DNA of 64,000 nt, taken from contig NZ_BBMY01000002.1 in assembly GCF_000759775.1 (NCBI RefSeq), positions 48,747-112,746 on the forward strand. Reading direction: 5' to 3'. Made by a program: the position numbers and the translations under genes. Shown here one piece after another: positions 1 through 11,609 of this stretch; the first letter of the stretch is position 1; every line of letters begins with the position of its first letter. The stretch comes from Escherichia albertii NBRC 107761 = DSM 17582. GTDB taxonomy: Bacteria; Pseudomonadota; Gammaproteobacteria; Enterobacterales; Enterobacteriaceae. A model generated the notes under the pieces. The model saw only the letters and a list, made by a program, of their open reading frames with translations. It was not told the origin of the DNA and made no database searches.

Positions 1-997
1 CGCGCTCTGCCATGGTTAATAAGGTTTCTCGCGACCACCCAGCCAGAGTGTTGGCGACGGCATCCACAGTAAGTTGTGGCTGCTCGATAATCTTAGCTGC
101 GCCGGCTTTTTCCAGCGGCAACGCATTCCAGTACTGCTGCCTGTCTTTGTGCTGAAACGGCACAAACAACGCCGGTAACCCCGCCGCGGCGATTTCACTT
201 ACCGTTAACGCACCGGAGCGGCAAACGACGACATCCGCCCACGCATAGGCCGCTGACATGTCATCAATAAATTCCGTCACTTTATGCTGCGGTTGTCCCG
301 CCCCCGCATAAGCCTGCTCAACAGTTTGTTGCGCACCTTTACCGCTCTGATGCCAGATAGTTACCGTATCGCCCAACTTTGCCGCGACCTGCGGCATTGT
401 CTGGTTAAGAATGCGCGCGCCCTGAGAACCGCCCACAACCAGCACACGAATCGGACCTTCACGACCAGCCATACGTTGCTGCGGCAACGGCAGCGCCAGC
501 ACATCAGTGCGCACCGGGTTACCGACCACTTCCGCATCAGGGAAGGCGCCCGGAAACGCCTGCATCACTTTGGTAGCAATCTTTGCCAGCCATTTATTGG
601 TTAAGCCCGCAATACCATTTTGTTCATGTAGTACGACCGGGATACCTAATGACCACGCAGCCAGACCACCGGGTCCTGAAACGTAGCCGCCCATACCGAG
701 CACTACATCAGGCTTATAAGCTTTCATAATCGCCCGCGCCTGACGCCAGGCGTTAAAGATACGCAGCGGGGCTGCGAGCAGAGCTTTAACACCTTTGCCG
801 CGTAGGCCAGAGATGCGAATAAAGTCGATTTCGATGCCGTGCTTCGGCACTAAGTCCGCTTCCATACGATCGGCTGTGCCCAGCCAGCGGACTTGCCATC
901 CCTGAGCCATTAAATGGTGCGCAACCGCCAGTCCCGGGAACACATGTCCACCAGTACCGCCTGCCATCACCATTAATCGCTTCCCTTGACCACTCAT
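1..997 (-). CDS. murG: MurG, lipid II synthase (partial, 3' end outside window)
   Basis: UDP-GlcNAc:undecaprenyl-PP-MurNAc-pentapeptide GlcNAc transferase. It converts lipid I to lipid II on the inner face of the cytoplasmic membrane. The frame opens with ATG at 997 and stays open to base 1, giving 332 codons; the E. coli protein is 355 aa, so about 23 C-terminal residues are missing. The N-terminus has the Gly-rich loop [12 protein letters not shown] and the middle has the [10 protein letters not shown] loop, both typical of GT28 enzymes. The start overlaps the ftsW stop as ATGA, which implies translational coupling. No internal disruption was seen in the stretches I translated. Confidence 0.97.
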   Translation of the reverse strand, partial: MSGQGKRLMVMAGGTGGHVFPGLAVAHHLMAQGWQVRWLGTADRMEADLVPKHGIEIDFIRISGLRGKGVKALLAAPLRIFNAWRQARAIMKAYKPDVVLGMGGYVSGPGGLAAWSLGIPVVLHEQNGIAGLTNKWLAKIATKVMQAFPGAFPDAEVVGNPVRTDVLALPLPQQRMAGREGPIRVLVVGGSQGARILNQTMPQVAAKLGDTVTIWHQSGKGAQQTVEQAYAGAGQPQHKVTEFIDDMSAAYAWADVVVCRSGALTVSEIAAAGLPALFVPFQHKDRQQYWNALPLEKAGAAKIIEQPQLTVDAVANTLAGWSRETLLTMAER

Positions 998-2238
998 CGT
1001 GAACCTCGTGCAAACGCCTGCGCTTTCTCCAGACGCGTTTCATAATCAATACGCAACAGCATCATGATAGCTGTCGACATAATCAGTAAACTCGAACCAC
1101 CGTAGCTGATCAGCGGTAATGTCAGACCTTTGGTCGGTAACATCCCCGCCGCCGCGCCTACGTTAACCAGAGCCTGGAAACTAAACCAGATACCAATCGA
1201 ACAGGCGAGAAAACCGGAAAAACGGTGGTCAATTTCTAACGCTTTGCGGCCAATCGACATCGCGCGAAAAGCGACGAAGAATACCATTAAAAGCGCCAAT
1301 ACCACACCGACATAACCCAGTTCTTCGCCGATAATGGCGAAAATAAAGTCAGTGTGCGCTTCCGGCAGGTACTCCAGTTTTTGTACCGAGTTACCTAAAC
1401 CTTGCCCCCACAGTTCGCCGCGACCAAACGCCATCAACGATTGCGTTAGCTGATAGCCGCTACCGAAGGGATCTTCCCACGGGTTCCAGAACGCGGTAAC
1501 ACGGCGGATACGGTACGGTTCGGCGAGGATCAACAGCACGACCGCTGAAATCCCCATGCCGATAATGGCAATGAACTGCCACAATTTCGCGCCAGCCAGG
1601 AACAACATCGCCAACGTGGTCACAAACAGCACCACCACCGTACCAAGATCGGGCTGCGCCAGCAGCAACACTGCCAGCACCAGAATCACACCCATCGGTT
1701 TCAGGAAGCCACGCAGGTTGTTACGTACTTCATCGCCTTTGCGCACCAGATAGTTGGCGATATAGCAAAACAGCGACAGCTTCGTCAGCTCCGCAGGCTG
1801 AATACGCAGTAGACCGAGATCGATCCAACGCGATGCCCCTTTAACCGAGCTCCCCACCACCAGCACAATCATCAGCAGGATGATTGACCCCAGCAGCATG
1901 GTCGCGCTGTAGCGCTGCCAGAACTCCATCGGCAAACGCAGCGTAATGATCGACAGAATGAACGCCATGATCAGATAGACGCCATCACGCTTGGCAAAGA
2001 AGAACGGATCGTTGGTTAAACGCTGCCCAATAGGCATCGACGCCGAAGTCACCATGATAAAGCCGATCGCTGCAAGACCAAAGGTCAACCACAGCAAGGT
2101 GCGATCGTACATGATTAGGCTGTCGGTATCTTTTTCCCGCGAGCCCATCACCCAGCCTTTCAGCGCCGTAAAAATCCATGCCAGAATGCTGAATCCCGGA
2201 AGGCGCGGCATTTTCAGGCGAGGGAGAGATAAACGCAT
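994..2238 (-). CDS. ftsW: FtsW, septal SEDS peptidoglycan glycosyltransferase
   Basis: Polytopic inner-membrane protein of the SEDS family. It polymerises lipid II at the septum in complex with FtsI (PBP3) and FtsQLB. The 414-residue length is normal. A cytoplasmic N-terminus of about 45 residues is followed by roughly ten hydrophobic segments. The family-conserved segment around [14 protein letters not shown] and the C-terminal PLISYGGSS motif are present. A TTG one codon upstream is possible, but ATG at 2238 fits the known protein and overlaps the murD TGA by one base. The 3' end overlaps murG by four bases. Confidence 0.97.
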   Translation of the reverse strand: MRLSLPRLKMPRLPGFSILAWIFTALKGWVMGSREKDTDSLIMYDRTLLWLTFGLAAIGFIMVTSASMPIGQRLTNDPFFFAKRDGVYLIMAFILSIITLRLPMEFWQRYSATMLLGSIILLMIVLVVGSSVKGASRWIDLGLLRIQPAELTKLSLFCYIANYLVRKGDEVRNNLRGFLKPMGVILVLAVLLLAQPDLGTVVVLFVTTLAMLFLAGAKLWQFIAIIGMGISAVVLLILAEPYRIRRVTAFWNPWEDPFGSGYQLTQSLMAFGRGELWGQGLGNSVQKLEYLPEAHTDFIFAIIGEELGYVGVVLALLMVFFVAFRAMSIGRKALEIDHRFSGFLACSIGIWFSFQALVNVGAAAGMLPTKGLTLPLISYGGSSLLIMSTAIMMLLRIDYETRLEKAQAFARGSR

Positions 2239-3554
2239 CAACCGAACTCCTTCGCCAGACGGGCAAATTCATTGCCTCGTTGTTCAAAGTTCTTGAACTG
2301 ATCGAGGCTGGCACAGGCCGGAGAAAGCAGAACCATATCTCCCGGCTGCACGCGCGGCGCCAATAGACGCATCGCCTGCTCCATGGTTTCGGTTTGTTCT
2401 GCCACGTCCGGGCGTAGCGCTGCCAACTGCGCGCCGTCACGACCAAAGCAATACAGGCGTACGTTATCGCCATTCAGATAGCGCGCCAGCGGGCTGAAGT
2501 CTGCCGATTTACCATCGCCTCCCAACAACAAATGCAGCGTACCGTCTACCTGCAAACCGTTCAGCGCCGCTTCCGTACTCCCCACATTGGTGGCTTTCGA
2601 ATCGTTAATCCAGCGCACGCCGTTGTGCTCCAGCACCACTTCAAAGCGATGCGGCAGACCGGTAAAAGTCGTCAGTGCTTTCAGGCTGCTGGCGCGTGGC
2701 AAGCCTGCGGCGTCAGCCAGCGCCAGCGCCGCCAAGGCATTGGTATAGTTATGTTGCCCGGAAAGCTTCATCTCTTTCACGTTCAACACCTTCTCACCTT
2801 TCACCCGTAGCCAGGTTTCGCCCTGCTGATGATTCAGGTGATAGTCGCCCATATTGACACCAAAGCTAACGCAGCGTTCATCCGCGCCGCGAATTGGCAT
2901 CGTTAAGGCATCATCGGCATTGACTACGCAAACTTTCGCATTGTCGTAAATACGCAGTTTTGCTGTGCGGTATTGCTGCAAACCAAACGGATAGCGATCC
3001 ATATGATCTTCAGTCACGTTCAAAATGGTCGCCGCCACTGCCTGCAAGCTGGAAGTGGTTTCCAGTTGGAAGCTCGACAGTTCCAGCACGTACAATTCAC
3101 ACTCAGCATCGAGCAACATCAACGCTGGCAGGCCGATGTTGCCGCCCACGCCAACGTTAACGCCCGCCGCTTTCGCCATTTCACCCACTAAAGTGGTGAC
3201 GGTGCTTTTACCGTTAGAACCGGTGATCGCCACAATCGGCGCTTGTGCTTCGCGGCAGAACAGCTCGATATCGCCAACGATTTCGATTCCGGCATCGGCA
3301 GCAGCGCTTAAGGAAGGATGCGCCAGCGCAATACCAGGGCTTGCGACAATCAGATCGGCTGCCATTAACCATTCATCATTGAGACCGCCAGTATAGCGTT
3401 CTACCGTTTCGGGTAATTTATCCAGGCCTGGCGGCGTCATCCGCGTATCCATAACGCGCGGCGTCACGCCACGAGCAAGGAAAAAATCCACGCAGGAAAG
3501 CCCGGTGAGGCCCAGGCCGATAATAACGACATTTTTACCCTGGTAATCAGCCAT
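2238..3554 (-). CDS. murD: MurD, UDP-MurNAc-L-Ala:D-Glu ligase
   Basis: Cytoplasmic ATP-dependent ligase that adds D-glutamate to UDP-MurNAc-L-alanine. It has 438 residues, as expected. An N-terminal Rossmann-like UDP-binding domain ([10 protein letters not shown] near residue 10) is followed by the Mur-ligase ATP loop ITGSNGKST near residue 110. The C-terminal domain has [11 protein letters not shown]. The start is set by ATG at 3554, two bases after the mraY stop; an upstream extension of the open frame lies inside mraY and is not credible. A few substitutions relative to K-12 (for example YTGG near residue 55) look neutral. Confidence 0.97.
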   Translation of the reverse strand: MADYQGKNVVIIGLGLTGLSCVDFFLARGVTPRVMDTRMTPPGLDKLPETVERYTGGLNDEWLMAADLIVASPGIALAHPSLSAAADAGIEIVGDIELFCREAQAPIVAITGSNGKSTVTTLVGEMAKAAGVNVGVGGNIGLPALMLLDAECELYVLELSSFQLETTSSLQAVAATILNVTEDHMDRYPFGLQQYRTAKLRIYDNAKVCVVNADDALTMPIRGADERCVSFGVNMGDYHLNHQQGETWLRVKGEKVLNVKEMKLSGQHNYTNALAALALADAAGLPRASSLKALTTFTGLPHRFEVVLEHNGVRWINDSKATNVGSTEAALNGLQVDGTLHLLLGGDGKSADFSPLARYLNGDNVRLYCFGRDGAQLAALRPDVAEQTETMEQAMRLLAPRVQPGDMVLLSPACASLDQFKNFEQRGNEFARLAKEFG

Positions 3555-3556
3555 GA

Positions 3557-4639
3557 TTAACGTACCTTCAGCGTTGCCAGGCCAATCAGGACCAGCATCA
3601 GCGAAATAATCCAGAAACGCACGATGACGCGCGGTTCCGGCCAACCTTTCAGTTCATAGTGGTGATGAATCGGCGCCATACGGAAAATACGTTGTCCGCG
3701 CAGTTTGAAAGAGCCGACCTGCAGGATGACGGACAGCGTTTCTACCACAAATACACCGCCCATAATCACCAGAAGAAACTCCTGACGTAGCAATACAGCG
3801 ATAATGCCCAAAGCACCACCTAATGCCAGCGAACCGACATCGCCCATAAAGACCTGCGCCGGGTAGGTGTTAAACCACAGGAAACCCAGCCCAGCCCCAA
3901 CAATCGCGGTGCAGACGATAACCAGTTCCCCAGCGTGTCGCAGATACGGTATGTGCAAATAGCTGGCAAAGTTCATGTTGCCGGTCGCCCAGGCCACCAG
4001 AGCAAAACCGCCAGCAACAAATACGGTCGGCATAATCGCCAGACCATCAAGGCCATCAGTCAGGTTTACTGCGTTGCCGGTGCCGACAATCACGAAGTAA
4101 GCCAACAGGATGTAGAACAGTCCCAGTTGCGGCATCACATCTTTAAAGAACGGCACCACAAGCTGTGTTGCTGGCGTATCGTTTCCGGCAAGGTACAGCG
4201 CGAAAGCAACGCCCAGCGCAATCACCGACATCCAGAAATATTTCCAGCGCGCGATCAAACCTTTGGTGTCTTTACGCACCACTTTGCGATAATCATCAAC
4301 AAAGCCAATGATGCCGTAACCCACCAATACCACCAGCACGCACCAGACGTACGGATTAGAGGGATAAGCCCACAACAATACGGAGATGACAATCGCCGTC
4401 AGGATCATAATCCCGCCCATGGTCGGCGTACCGCGCTTGCTAAAGTGCGATTCCGGGCCGTCGTTACGAACAACCTGACCAAAGGAAAGTTTTTGCAAAT
4501 GAGCAATCATGCGCGGCCCCATCCACAACGAGATGAACAGCGCGGTCAGCAGGCTGACGATGGCTCGAAACGTCAGATAAGAAAAGACGTTAAAGCCAGA
4601 ATAATATTTGACCAAATGTTCGGCCAGCCAAACTAACAT
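3557..4639 (-). CDS. mraY: MraY, phospho-MurNAc-pentapeptide translocase
   Basis: Integral membrane enzyme that transfers phospho-MurNAc-pentapeptide to undecaprenyl phosphate, making lipid I. It is 360 residues long with about ten transmembrane segments. The Asp-Asp pair in FVDDYRKV, the [10 protein letters not shown] motif and the His-rich [11 protein letters not shown] loop are the family's active-site signatures. The start overlaps the end of murF by seven bases, and murD follows after two bases. This is the usual position in the dcw cluster. Confidence 0.98.
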   Translation of the reverse strand: MLVWLAEHLVKYYSGFNVFSYLTFRAIVSLLTALFISLWMGPRMIAHLQKLSFGQVVRNDGPESHFSKRGTPTMGGIMILTAIVISVLLWAYPSNPYVWCVLVVLVGYGIIGFVDDYRKVVRKDTKGLIARWKYFWMSVIALGVAFALYLAGNDTPATQLVVPFFKDVMPQLGLFYILLAYFVIVGTGNAVNLTDGLDGLAIMPTVFVAGGFALVAWATGNMNFASYLHIPYLRHAGELVIVCTAIVGAGLGFLWFNTYPAQVFMGDVGSLALGGALGIIAVLLRQEFLLVIMGGVFVVETLSVILQVGSFKLRGQRIFRMAPIHHHYELKGWPEPRVIVRFWIISLMLVLIGLATLKVR

Positions 4640-5991
4640 GTTCCATTCTCCTGTAAAGCGCGTACTACCTCTTCCATGGCGGCACTACGTGAACCTTTAA
4701 CTAAAATCGTAATCACCTGTTGCTCAGCAATCAGGGTTTTAAGATGCGCAATCAACGCAGTTTTATCGGCAAAATGTTCGCCAACGCCACTCGCAACGCC
4801 AATAGCATGGCTTTGCTTACCCACGCTTAATACGCGGTCAATGCCTGCTGCTTTCGCTGCTTCACCCACCTGTACATGACAGGCTTCGCTTTCAGCCCCC
4901 AACTCTGCCATATCGCCAACGACCAGCACGCGGTAACCCGGCATTTCGGCCAGTACCTGTACGGCAGCAGTCATTGAACCGACATTGGCGTTGTAGGAGT
5001 CATCAAGCAACAACTGGTTTTCCGCCAGTTGAATGGGGAACAGACGGCCTGGAACAGCTTTCAGATTTGCCAGCCCTGCTTTGATAGCATCACGCGTTGC
5101 GCCCACGGACATGGCGAGCGCGGCGCCTGCCAACGCATTCGCAATATTGTGACGTCCGGGCAGCGGTAGCAAAACATCGACGCTACCCGTTGGGGTTTGC
5201 AGCGTGAATTCAGTACCGTGCGAAGTCACATGAATATTGGTGGCGGTAAAATCGCTGTTGGCGGCATTCGGAGAGAAGCGCCATACTTTGCGTGAGCCAA
5301 TCACACTCTGCCAGTTCAGCCAGTCGTTGTTATCCGCATTCATGATGGCGATGCCGTTTTCCGGCAGGCCAGTAAAGATTTCGCCTTTCGCTTTCGCGAC
5401 CCCCGCAAGAGAACCGAAACCTTCCAGATGCGCTGCTGCCAGATTGTTGACCAGCGCGGCTTCCGGGCGAGTCAGACTAACGGTCCAGGCAATTTCACCC
5501 TGATGATTCGCGCCAAGTTCAATCACCGCGTAATCGTATTCCGGCGTTAAACGCAGCAGCGTCATCGGCACACCAATGTCGTTGTTGAGATTACCCGCTG
5601 TATAAAGCGTGTTGCCGCACTGACTTAAAATCGCCGCGGTCATCTCCTTAACGGACGTTTTGCCGGAAGACCCTGTCAGGGCAACCACTCGTGCCGGAAC
5701 TTGCTGGCGAACCCATGCAGCCAGTTGGCCAAACGCCAGACGCGTATCCTTGACGATTAACTGTGGCAAGTCGATATCCAGCGGGCGGCTGACCAGCAGC
5801 GCGCCCGCACCGCCCGCTTTCGCCTGGTCGGCAAAATCATGGGCATCGAAACGTTCGCCTTTCAGTGCGACAAACAGACAACCAGGCGTCAGTTTACGAG
5901 TGTCGGTGGTTACAGCATCCAGGGCGATATCAGCCCCTTTCAGCTCGCCGTTGAGAATATCGGTAAGTTGGCTAAGGGTTACGCTAATCAT
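4633..5991 (-). CDS. murF: MurF, D-Ala-D-Ala-adding ligase
   Basis: ATP-dependent ligase that adds D-Ala-D-Ala to UDP-MurNAc-tripeptide, the last cytoplasmic step before MraY. It is 452 residues long, as in E. coli. The N-terminal UDP-binding domain is followed by the ATP loop [10 protein letters not shown] near residue 105, the central [10 protein letters not shown] segment and the C-terminal [12 protein letters not shown] motif near residue 330. It overlaps murE by four bases (ATGA) and mraY by seven. Both overlaps are consistent with coupled translation in the dcw operon. Confidence 0.98.
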   Translation of the reverse strand: MISVTLSQLTDILNGELKGADIALDAVTTDTRKLTPGCLFVALKGERFDAHDFADQAKAGGAGALLVSRPLDIDLPQLIVKDTRLAFGQLAAWVRQQVPARVVALTGSSGKTSVKEMTAAILSQCGNTLYTAGNLNNDIGVPMTLLRLTPEYDYAVIELGANHQGEIAWTVSLTRPEAALVNNLAAAHLEGFGSLAGVAKAKGEIFTGLPENGIAIMNADNNDWLNWQSVIGSRKVWRFSPNAANSDFTATNIHVTSHGTEFTLQTPTGSVDVLLPLPGRHNIANALAGAALAMSVGATRDAIKAGLANLKAVPGRLFPIQLAENQLLLDDSYNANVGSMTAAVQVLAEMPGYRVLVVGDMAELGAESEACHVQVGEAAKAAGIDRVLSVGKQSHAIGVASGVGEHFADKTALIAHLKTLIAEQQVITILVKGSRSAAMEEVVRALQENGTC

Positions 5992-7475
5992 GCGATTACC
6001 CCCAGCAGCCGCGCCACCGTGACGCGATCGGAGTAGTCCAGACGCTGATTGCCGACAATCTGGTAATCTTCATGGCCTTTGCCAGCGACCAGTACGACAT
6101 CATTTTCTTTAGCCTGCATAACAGCGCAAGTCACAGCTTCGGCGCGACCTTCCATTACTTTGGCATGTCCGGCATCTAACATCCCCGCCAGAATATCGTT
6201 GATGATGGCTCTCGGCTCTTCGGTACGCGGGTTATCGTCCGTTACTACCGCCACATCAGCAAACTCTTCAGCAATCGCCCCCATTAGTGGGCGCTTACCT
6301 TTATCGCGATCGCCGCCGCAGCCGAAGACGCACCACAGCTTACCCGCACAGTGCAGGCGCGCTGCCTGTAAGGCTTTTTCCAGCGCATCCGGGGTGTGAG
6401 CGTAATCGACCACCACTGTCGGTTTGCCTGGCGCAGTGAACACTTCCATTCGTCCGCAAACCGGTTGCAGACGAGCTGCTGTTTTCAGCAGCTCGGCCAG
6501 CGGGTAACCGAGCGCCAGCAGCGTCGCCAGCGCCAGCAGCAGGTTACTGACGTTGAATGCGCCCATCAAATGGCTTTCAATTTCGCCATCGCCCCAACTT
6601 GAGCTAAAGCGAATGGTCGCTCCACTGTCGTGATAGTTCACCTCGATCGCTTTCAACCAACGACCATGACAGTTTGAATTAATATGATCTTCCATTGATA
6701 CCGCAACCGCGTCCGGCAGTTTTGCCAGCCAGCGGCGGCCCACTTCATCGTCGGCGTTAACAATCGCCTGACCGCAATGATGTGTGGAATAAAGCAGCCA
6801 TTTCGCTGCTTCGTAGTGTTCCATATCACCATGATAATCAAGGTGATCGCGGCTTAAATTGGTAAAGACGGAGGCTGCAAATTTCAATGCCGCCACACGG
6901 TGCTGTACCAGCCCGTGGGAGGAAACTTCCATCGCGCAAAAGGTTGCGCCCTGATCCACCAGTCCCGCCAGCTCATGCTGCACGTCAACTGCCGAACCGG
7001 TTGTATTTTCTGTCGGAATGACTTTACCCAGCAGACCGTTACCTACAGTCCCCATCACTGCGCTGGTTTCGCCAAGCAGCTGGCTCCACTGCGCCAGAAG
7101 CTGGGTCGTCGTGGTTTTACCGTTAGTGCCCGTTACGCCCACGAGACGTAAATTATCTGAGGGTTCATGGTAAAAGCGGCCCGCCAGTGCCGATAAACGC
7201 TCATTAAGCTGGCTAAGATAGATGACCGGCACGCCGTGCATTTCACGGATTTCACCGTCGGTCGCCTCATCTTTCGCCTCTGCAATAATGGCAGCCACAC
7301 CTTGCGCTATCGCCTGCGGGATATATCGACGCCCGTCCGCCTGATGACCTACTACAGCTACAAAGAGATCGCCCGACGCAGCCACACGGCTGTCGAGTGT
7401 CATCTCTCGCAGTGCTCGCGAAGGTGCACCGGGCACCCACGGAGCAAGAAGGTCGCGCAAATTACGATCTGCCAC
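5988..7475 (-). CDS. murE: MurE, meso-diaminopimelate-adding ligase
   Basis: Adds meso-diaminopimelate to UDP-MurNAc-L-Ala-D-Glu. It is 495 residues long with a GTG start at 7475. The ATP loop [11 protein letters not shown] lies near residue 113. The DNPR motif (in [11 protein letters not shown]), which selects diaminopimelate rather than lysine, is intact and matches a Gram-negative cell wall. The start lies inside the last 14 bases of ftsI, so translation is probably coupled. No disruptions were seen. Confidence 0.98.
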   Translation of the reverse strand: MADRNLRDLLAPWVPGAPSRALREMTLDSRVAASGDLFVAVVGHQADGRRYIPQAIAQGVAAIIAEAKDEATDGEIREMHGVPVIYLSQLNERLSALAGRFYHEPSDNLRLVGVTGTNGKTTTTQLLAQWSQLLGETSAVMGTVGNGLLGKVIPTENTTGSAVDVQHELAGLVDQGATFCAMEVSSHGLVQHRVAALKFAASVFTNLSRDHLDYHGDMEHYEAAKWLLYSTHHCGQAIVNADDEVGRRWLAKLPDAVAVSMEDHINSNCHGRWLKAIEVNYHDSGATIRFSSSWGDGEIESHLMGAFNVSNLLLALATLLALGYPLAELLKTAARLQPVCGRMEVFTAPGKPTVVVDYAHTPDALEKALQAARLHCAGKLWCVFGCGGDRDKGKRPLMGAIAEEFADVAVVTDDNPRTEEPRAIINDILAGMLDAGHAKVMEGRAEAVTCAVMQAKENDVVLVAGKGHEDYQIVGNQRLDYSDRVTVARLLGVIA

Positions 7476-9228
7476 CTGTTCCCTCGCCTTGATTAATCAC
7501 AAATTCATTTTTATCACCCGTTGTCAGCGCATCCGGTTCGATGTTCATGGTGCGCAATACGCCGCCCATGATGGCACCAAAGACCGGCGCGGAAACGGCG
7601 CCGCCGTAGTATTTACCCGCCTGCGGATCGTTGATAACAACAACCAGCGCGAAGCGCGGCTGACTCGCAGGCGCAACGCCTGCGGTATAAGCAATATATT
7701 TATTGATATAGCGACCGTCCGGCCCGACCTTCTTCGCAGTACCGGTTTTAATGGCGATGCGATAGCCTTTAATTGCCGCCTTCACGCCGCCACCGCCCGG
7801 TAGCGCCACGCTTTCCATCATATGCACCACGGTGCGGACAATGGACTCCGGGAAGACGCGTTCACCGGGAACCGGAGGATCAACTTTGGTAATCGACAGC
7901 GGGCGATAGATGCCGTAGCTACCGATTGTTGCGTAGACTCGCGCTAACTGTAACGGCGTTACCATTAGCCCGTAGCCGAAAGAGAAGGTGGCCCTCTCTA
8001 TGTCAGACCACCGTTGTTTTTGAGGATATAAGCCACTGCGTTCTCCGACCAACCCCAAATTGGTCGCTTTTCCCAGTCCAAAACGTGAGTAAGTATCTAC
8101 TAACGCTGAGGACGGCATCGCTAACGCCAGTTTGGAAACACCGACGTTACTCGACTTCTGTAATACCCCGGTCAGGGTTAATTCACTGTAGCGCGCCACG
8201 TCTTTGATTTCGTGGCCGTTAATTCGATAAGGAACTGTGTTCAGCACTGAGTTTTCCCGCACCACGCCGCGCTGCAACGCAGTCATCACCACCATCGGTT
8301 TAACAGTAGAACCGGGTTCAAAAACGTCGGTGATGGTACGGTTACGCATCGCCTCTTTTGGCGTGCCGCTGAGATTGTTTGGGTTGTAAGACGGGCTATT
8401 AGCCATCGCCAGCACTTCTCCGGTGTTGACATCCACCAGCACAGCACTACCGGATTCCGCCTTGTTAAAGGCCACCGCATTGTTCAGTTCGCGATAAACC
8501 AGCGCCTGTAGACGTTCATCAATGCTTAACGTAAGGTTATGCGCCGCCTGGCTGTCAGTAGAAGAGATATCTTCAATTACGCGACCATAGCGATCTTTAC
8601 GCACAATACGTTCGCCCGGCTGCCCGGTAAGCCACTTATCAAAACTCTTCTCAACGCCCTCAATCCCCTGGCTATCGACGTTAGTAAAGCCGATGAGGTG
8701 AGCAGTCACTTCGCCGGACGGATAGTAACGACGAGATTCTTCGCGTAGATGAATTCCCGGCAGTTTCAGTTTTTTGATGTAGTCCGCCATGTCAGGGTTA
8801 ACCTGACGCGCAAGGTAGATAAACCGCCCTTTCGGGTTAGCGTTAATACGTGCGGAAAGTTGATCCAGTGGAATGTTGAGTGCATTGGCAAGCGCTTTCC
8901 AGCGGTCACCAACGCTGATGCCGCCAGCGTCATGCACCTCTTTTGGGTCGGCCCAAATGGCTTTTACCGGCACGCTCACCGCCAACGGGCGACCGGAACG
9001 GTCGGTAATCATGCCGCGGGAGGTGGAAACTTGCTGAACGCGAAGAGAACGCATGTCGCCTTCTTTCACCAGCATATCCGGGGAGATAACCTGCAACCAT
9101 GCTACGCGCCCGAGCAGAAAAGCCAGTGCCAGCAAAATACAACCGCATAACAACGCAAAACGCCAACTAATAAAGTTGGCCTGTTCTTCCTGACGTTTTG
9201 GTTTCTGCGTTTTCGCCGCTGCTTTCAT
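7462..9228 (-). CDS. ftsI: FtsI (PBP3), septal transpeptidase
   Basis: Monofunctional class B penicillin-binding protein that cross-links septal peptidoglycan, working with FtsW. It has 588 residues: a short cytoplasmic tail, one membrane anchor near residues 24-40, a pedestal domain, then the transpeptidase. The active-site triad is visible: Ser in EPGSTVKP, the SSN motif in QKSSNVG, and KTGTA. The segment [13 protein letters not shown] shows the wild-type arrangement with no four-residue duplication of the kind linked to reduced aztreonam susceptibility. It starts 15 bases after ftsL and overlaps murE. Confidence 0.98.
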   Translation of the reverse strand: MKAAAKTQKPKRQEEQANFISWRFALLCGCILLALAFLLGRVAWLQVISPDMLVKEGDMRSLRVQQVSTSRGMITDRSGRPLAVSVPVKAIWADPKEVHDAGGISVGDRWKALANALNIPLDQLSARINANPKGRFIYLARQVNPDMADYIKKLKLPGIHLREESRRYYPSGEVTAHLIGFTNVDSQGIEGVEKSFDKWLTGQPGERIVRKDRYGRVIEDISSTDSQAAHNLTLSIDERLQALVYRELNNAVAFNKAESGSAVLVDVNTGEVLAMANSPSYNPNNLSGTPKEAMRNRTITDVFEPGSTVKPMVVMTALQRGVVRENSVLNTVPYRINGHEIKDVARYSELTLTGVLQKSSNVGVSKLALAMPSSALVDTYSRFGLGKATNLGLVGERSGLYPQKQRWSDIERATFSFGYGLMVTPLQLARVYATIGSYGIYRPLSITKVDPPVPGERVFPESIVRTVVHMMESVALPGGGGVKAAIKGYRIAIKTGTAKKVGPDGRYINKYIAYTAGVAPASQPRFALVVVINDPQAGKYYGGAVSAPVFGAIMGGVLRTMNIEPDALTTGDKNEFVINQGEGTGGRS

Positions 9229-9243
9229 GCGTCGCGTTTATCC

Positions 9244-9609
9244 TTATTTTTGTACTACGATATTTTCTTGTGACGGATCAACATGCTGCATTTGCAGCTT
9301 CTCCGTGGCGATCCTTTCTACCCGGCTATGGTCGCCTAGCGCATTCTCTTCAAGGATCAGGTTACGCCATTCAATATCTAAAGCATCTCGCTCCAGCACG
9401 AGCTGTTCACGCTGAGCGGTCAGCAAACGGGTATGATGCGCCGTGGTTACCACCGTCACCGCCGTCAAAATAATGCAAATGAACAAGCAGAGTGGCAGCT
9501 TCCCAAATCGCAAAAGATCGTCACCGATAACGCCAGGCAAGGCATGGCGCTCGTGGCTTCCCATCGATCCTTTAACTTTGCTTAGAGCTTCTGTCACTCT
9601 GCTGATCAT
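9244..9609 (-). CDS. ftsL: FtsL, division scaffold protein
   Basis: Bitopic inner-membrane protein of 121 residues. It forms the FtsQLB complex, which activates FtsWI at the septum. A short cytoplasmic N-terminus is followed by one hydrophobic segment (about residues 35-57, around [14 protein letters not shown]). The periplasmic part is predicted as coiled coil, with leucines at heptad-like spacing. It overlaps rsmH by four bases. Length and position between rsmH and ftsI are diagnostic. Confidence 0.97.
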
Positions 9610-10547
9610 GCGTTCGTCCTCTCTGCAATACGCAGAACTGAACTACGGGCACGAGGATTCTCTGCTACCTCTTCTTCGCCCGGCATCAACTTGCCTAATG
9701 CTCGCAACTGGCGACCACCCAATTTTTTGAGCTGCTCTTCAGTCATCGGTAACCCTGCCGGAACCTGCGGGCCACGGCTGTTTTCACGCATGAAGCGTTT
9801 CACAATACGATCTTCCAGCGAATGAAAACTAATGACAGAAAGCCGCCCTCCCGGGGCCAACACGCTGAGCGAGCTTTTTAGCGCCTGCTCTATCTCCTCC
9901 AGTTCACTGTTCACCCAAATGCGCACCGCCTGGAAGGTGCGGGTCGCGGGATGTTTGAATTTGTCTTTCACCGGCGTTGCCGCTGCGACCACTTCCGCCA
10001 GTTCTTTAGTGCGGGTCATCGGCTGTTCGCGGTTACGCTCGACAATGGCGCGTGCTATACGTTTGGCAAAACGTTCTTCGCCATAGGTTTTCAATACCCA
10101 GGCAATGTCCGCTTCCTCTGCCGTTTGCAGCCACTCAGCAGCAGACTGACCGCGAGTCGGGTCCATGCGCATGTCCAGTGGGCCGTCACGCATAAAGGAG
10201 AAACCACGCTCAGCGTCATCAAGTTGCGGAGAAGAAACGCCAAGATCAAGGAGAATACCGTCTATCTTGCCGATAAGATCACGCTCGGCGACGTATTCGC
10301 CCAGCGCAGAGAAAGGTCCATGAATGATGGAGAAGCGCGGATCATCAATAGTCTTCGCAACGGCAATAGCCTGCGGGTCGCGATCAATTGCCAACAGACG
10401 CCCCTCTTCGCTAAGCTGCGAGAGGATCAAACGTGAATGACCACCGCGACCAAAAGTCCCATCAATGTAAATGCCGTCAGGACGAATATTCAGACCGTTA
10501 ACGGCTTCATCCAGCAGCACCGTAGTATGTTTATAGTTTTCCATCAT
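9606..10547 (-). CDS. rsmH: RsmH, 16S rRNA m4C1402 methyltransferase
   Basis: SAM-dependent enzyme that N4-methylates C1402 in the 16S rRNA decoding region. It is 313 residues long from the ATG at 10547 ([16 protein letters not shown]). The SAM-binding loop is [12 protein letters not shown] near residue 30, with [14 protein letters not shown] further on. The open frame extends upstream into mraZ, but ATG-10547 sits one base after the mraZ stop and matches the known N-terminus. It is formerly mraW. Confidence 0.97.
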
Positions 10548-10548
10548 T

Positions 10549-11007
10549 TTATAGAGACAAGTCCTGCAATCGCTCCGATAAGCTGTCGGTAGCCAACTGC
10601 TCTGCGTCGATATCCTCCTTGACTTGTTGATGCCAGGTCGTTTCATCCCACAGCTCAAACTTATTGAACTGTCCAACCAGCATCACTTCTTTCGTCAGCC
10701 CGGCATGTTGCCGCAGGACAGGTGCGACCAGTAAGCGACCAGCACTGTCCATCTGACATTCGCTAGCATGTCCTAACAGGAGGCGCTGTACACGGCGCTC
10801 AACCGGATTCATGCTCGACAGACGCGATAATTTTTGCTCGATAATTTCCCATTCAGGCAGGGGGTAAAGCAGCAGGCACGGGTGATGAATGTCAATGGTG
10901 CAAACCATTTGACCGGTAGCGTTCTCGAGCACCTGCTCCCGGTATCGGGTGGGCACTGATAAGCGCCCTTTGCTGTCGAGATTGACTAACGTTGCTCCCC
11001 GGAACAT
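10549..11007 (-). CDS. mraZ: MraZ, dcw-cluster transcriptional repressor
   Basis: DNA-binding regulator of 152 residues with two SpoVT/AbrB-like repeats. Each repeat carries a DxKGR-type motif, visible as [11 protein letters not shown] near residue 10 and [12 protein letters not shown] near residue 85. The family binds TGGGN repeats in its own promoter; such repeats are visible just upstream at 11028-11051. ATG-11007 is chosen over an upstream in-frame start because it matches the known protein and lies downstream of those repeats. It is the first gene of the dcw transcript. Confidence 0.97.
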   Translation of the reverse strand: MFRGATLVNLDSKGRLSVPTRYREQVLENATGQMVCTIDIHHPCLLLYPLPEWEIIEQKLSRLSSMNPVERRVQRLLLGHASECQMDSAGRLLVAPVLRQHAGLTKEVMLVGQFNKFELWDETTWHQQVKEDIDAEQLATDSLSERLQDLSL

Positions 11008-11027
11008 GCCAATCTCACCCCTTATTA

Positions 11028-11051
11028 CCACTTTGCCCCACAATTTCCCAC
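11028..11051 (-). promoter_or_regulatory. MraZ boxes in the Pmra leader
   Basis: Read on the minus strand, three GTGG-type repeats are spaced about ten bases apart (GTGGG, TGTGGG, AGTGG) between Pmra and the mraZ start. This fits the known MraZ operator of TGGG repeats separated by five bases. Negative autoregulation of the dcw operon is inferred from the family. Confidence 0.8.
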
Positions 11052-11058
11052 TAAAAGG

Positions 11059-11088
11059 AGTTTACGGAGCGGAGGAAAAGCTTGTCAA
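11059..11088 (-). promoter_or_regulatory. Pmra promoter of the dcw cluster
   Basis: On the minus strand a perfect -35 TTGACA (11088-11083) is followed, after an 18-base spacer, by a -10-like TAAACT (11064-11059). The promoter faces mraZ and matches the position of the main dcw promoter in E. coli. Confidence 0.85.
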
Positions 11089-11609
11089 GCCAGTCACAAG
11101 GCATACCGAGGTAAAAAACCCAATGTTTACGGCTAATATCAGCGTTGTTTATTTTACGTCCAGCGTGCAAAGCAAATTAACGTTATGAATAGCTGTAAGA
11201 AAAAACTCCTCACCACCATCATTGTTTAAAAATGACTAAATATTTTCCGCAGAAAATATAAAGTGTCAGTTTGCGACGCGAGCGGCATTTTAGGACATAT
11301 CTCCCCTGGATAACAGTCCCTGTTGCGCCTGCGCCACGCCTGATGTCAGTGAGTTTGCGCAAAAGAAGAGAAAAGTGTTTGTTAAATCGACAATTGCTCG
11401 CTGGCATGTAACAAAATAATGCCAAAGCAAGCCATCGTTGCCACTTAATTATTGTTAAACGCTGCAAAGAAAGTTAATTCGCGGGGTATTTAGAAGGATT
11501 TATCGATAATAGCCAGGAATTGTCTTATTTACATTAAGGATATTGATGTCCAATTACGTACTCGACGCGCCAGCAGAAAATTCCCCTGACGCGTATTTTT
11601 CATCTCGAC
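11089..11609. other. Intergenic region between cra and Pmra, no gene recognised
   Basis: About 520 bases between the 3' end of cra and the Pmra -35 box. A minus-strand frame of 82 codons (11219-11467) lacks any recognisable motif. I see no strong hairpin with a T-run to terminate cra; only an imperfect inverted pair (ACGCGTCAG / CTGGCGCGT) just after the cra stop. The same long gap exists in K-12 as I recall it. Confidence 0.5.

Noticed and set aside
8219..8260. Possible PBP3 (FtsI) insertion of the YRIN/YRIK type after Pro333
   Set aside because: The segment reads [10 protein letters not shown] once, which is the wild-type arrangement; there is no duplicated tetrapeptide.
11219..11467. Minus-strand 82-codon frame in the cra-mraZ gap
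   Set aside because: No RBS, no motif and no recognised homologue; the composition looks like non-coding DNA.
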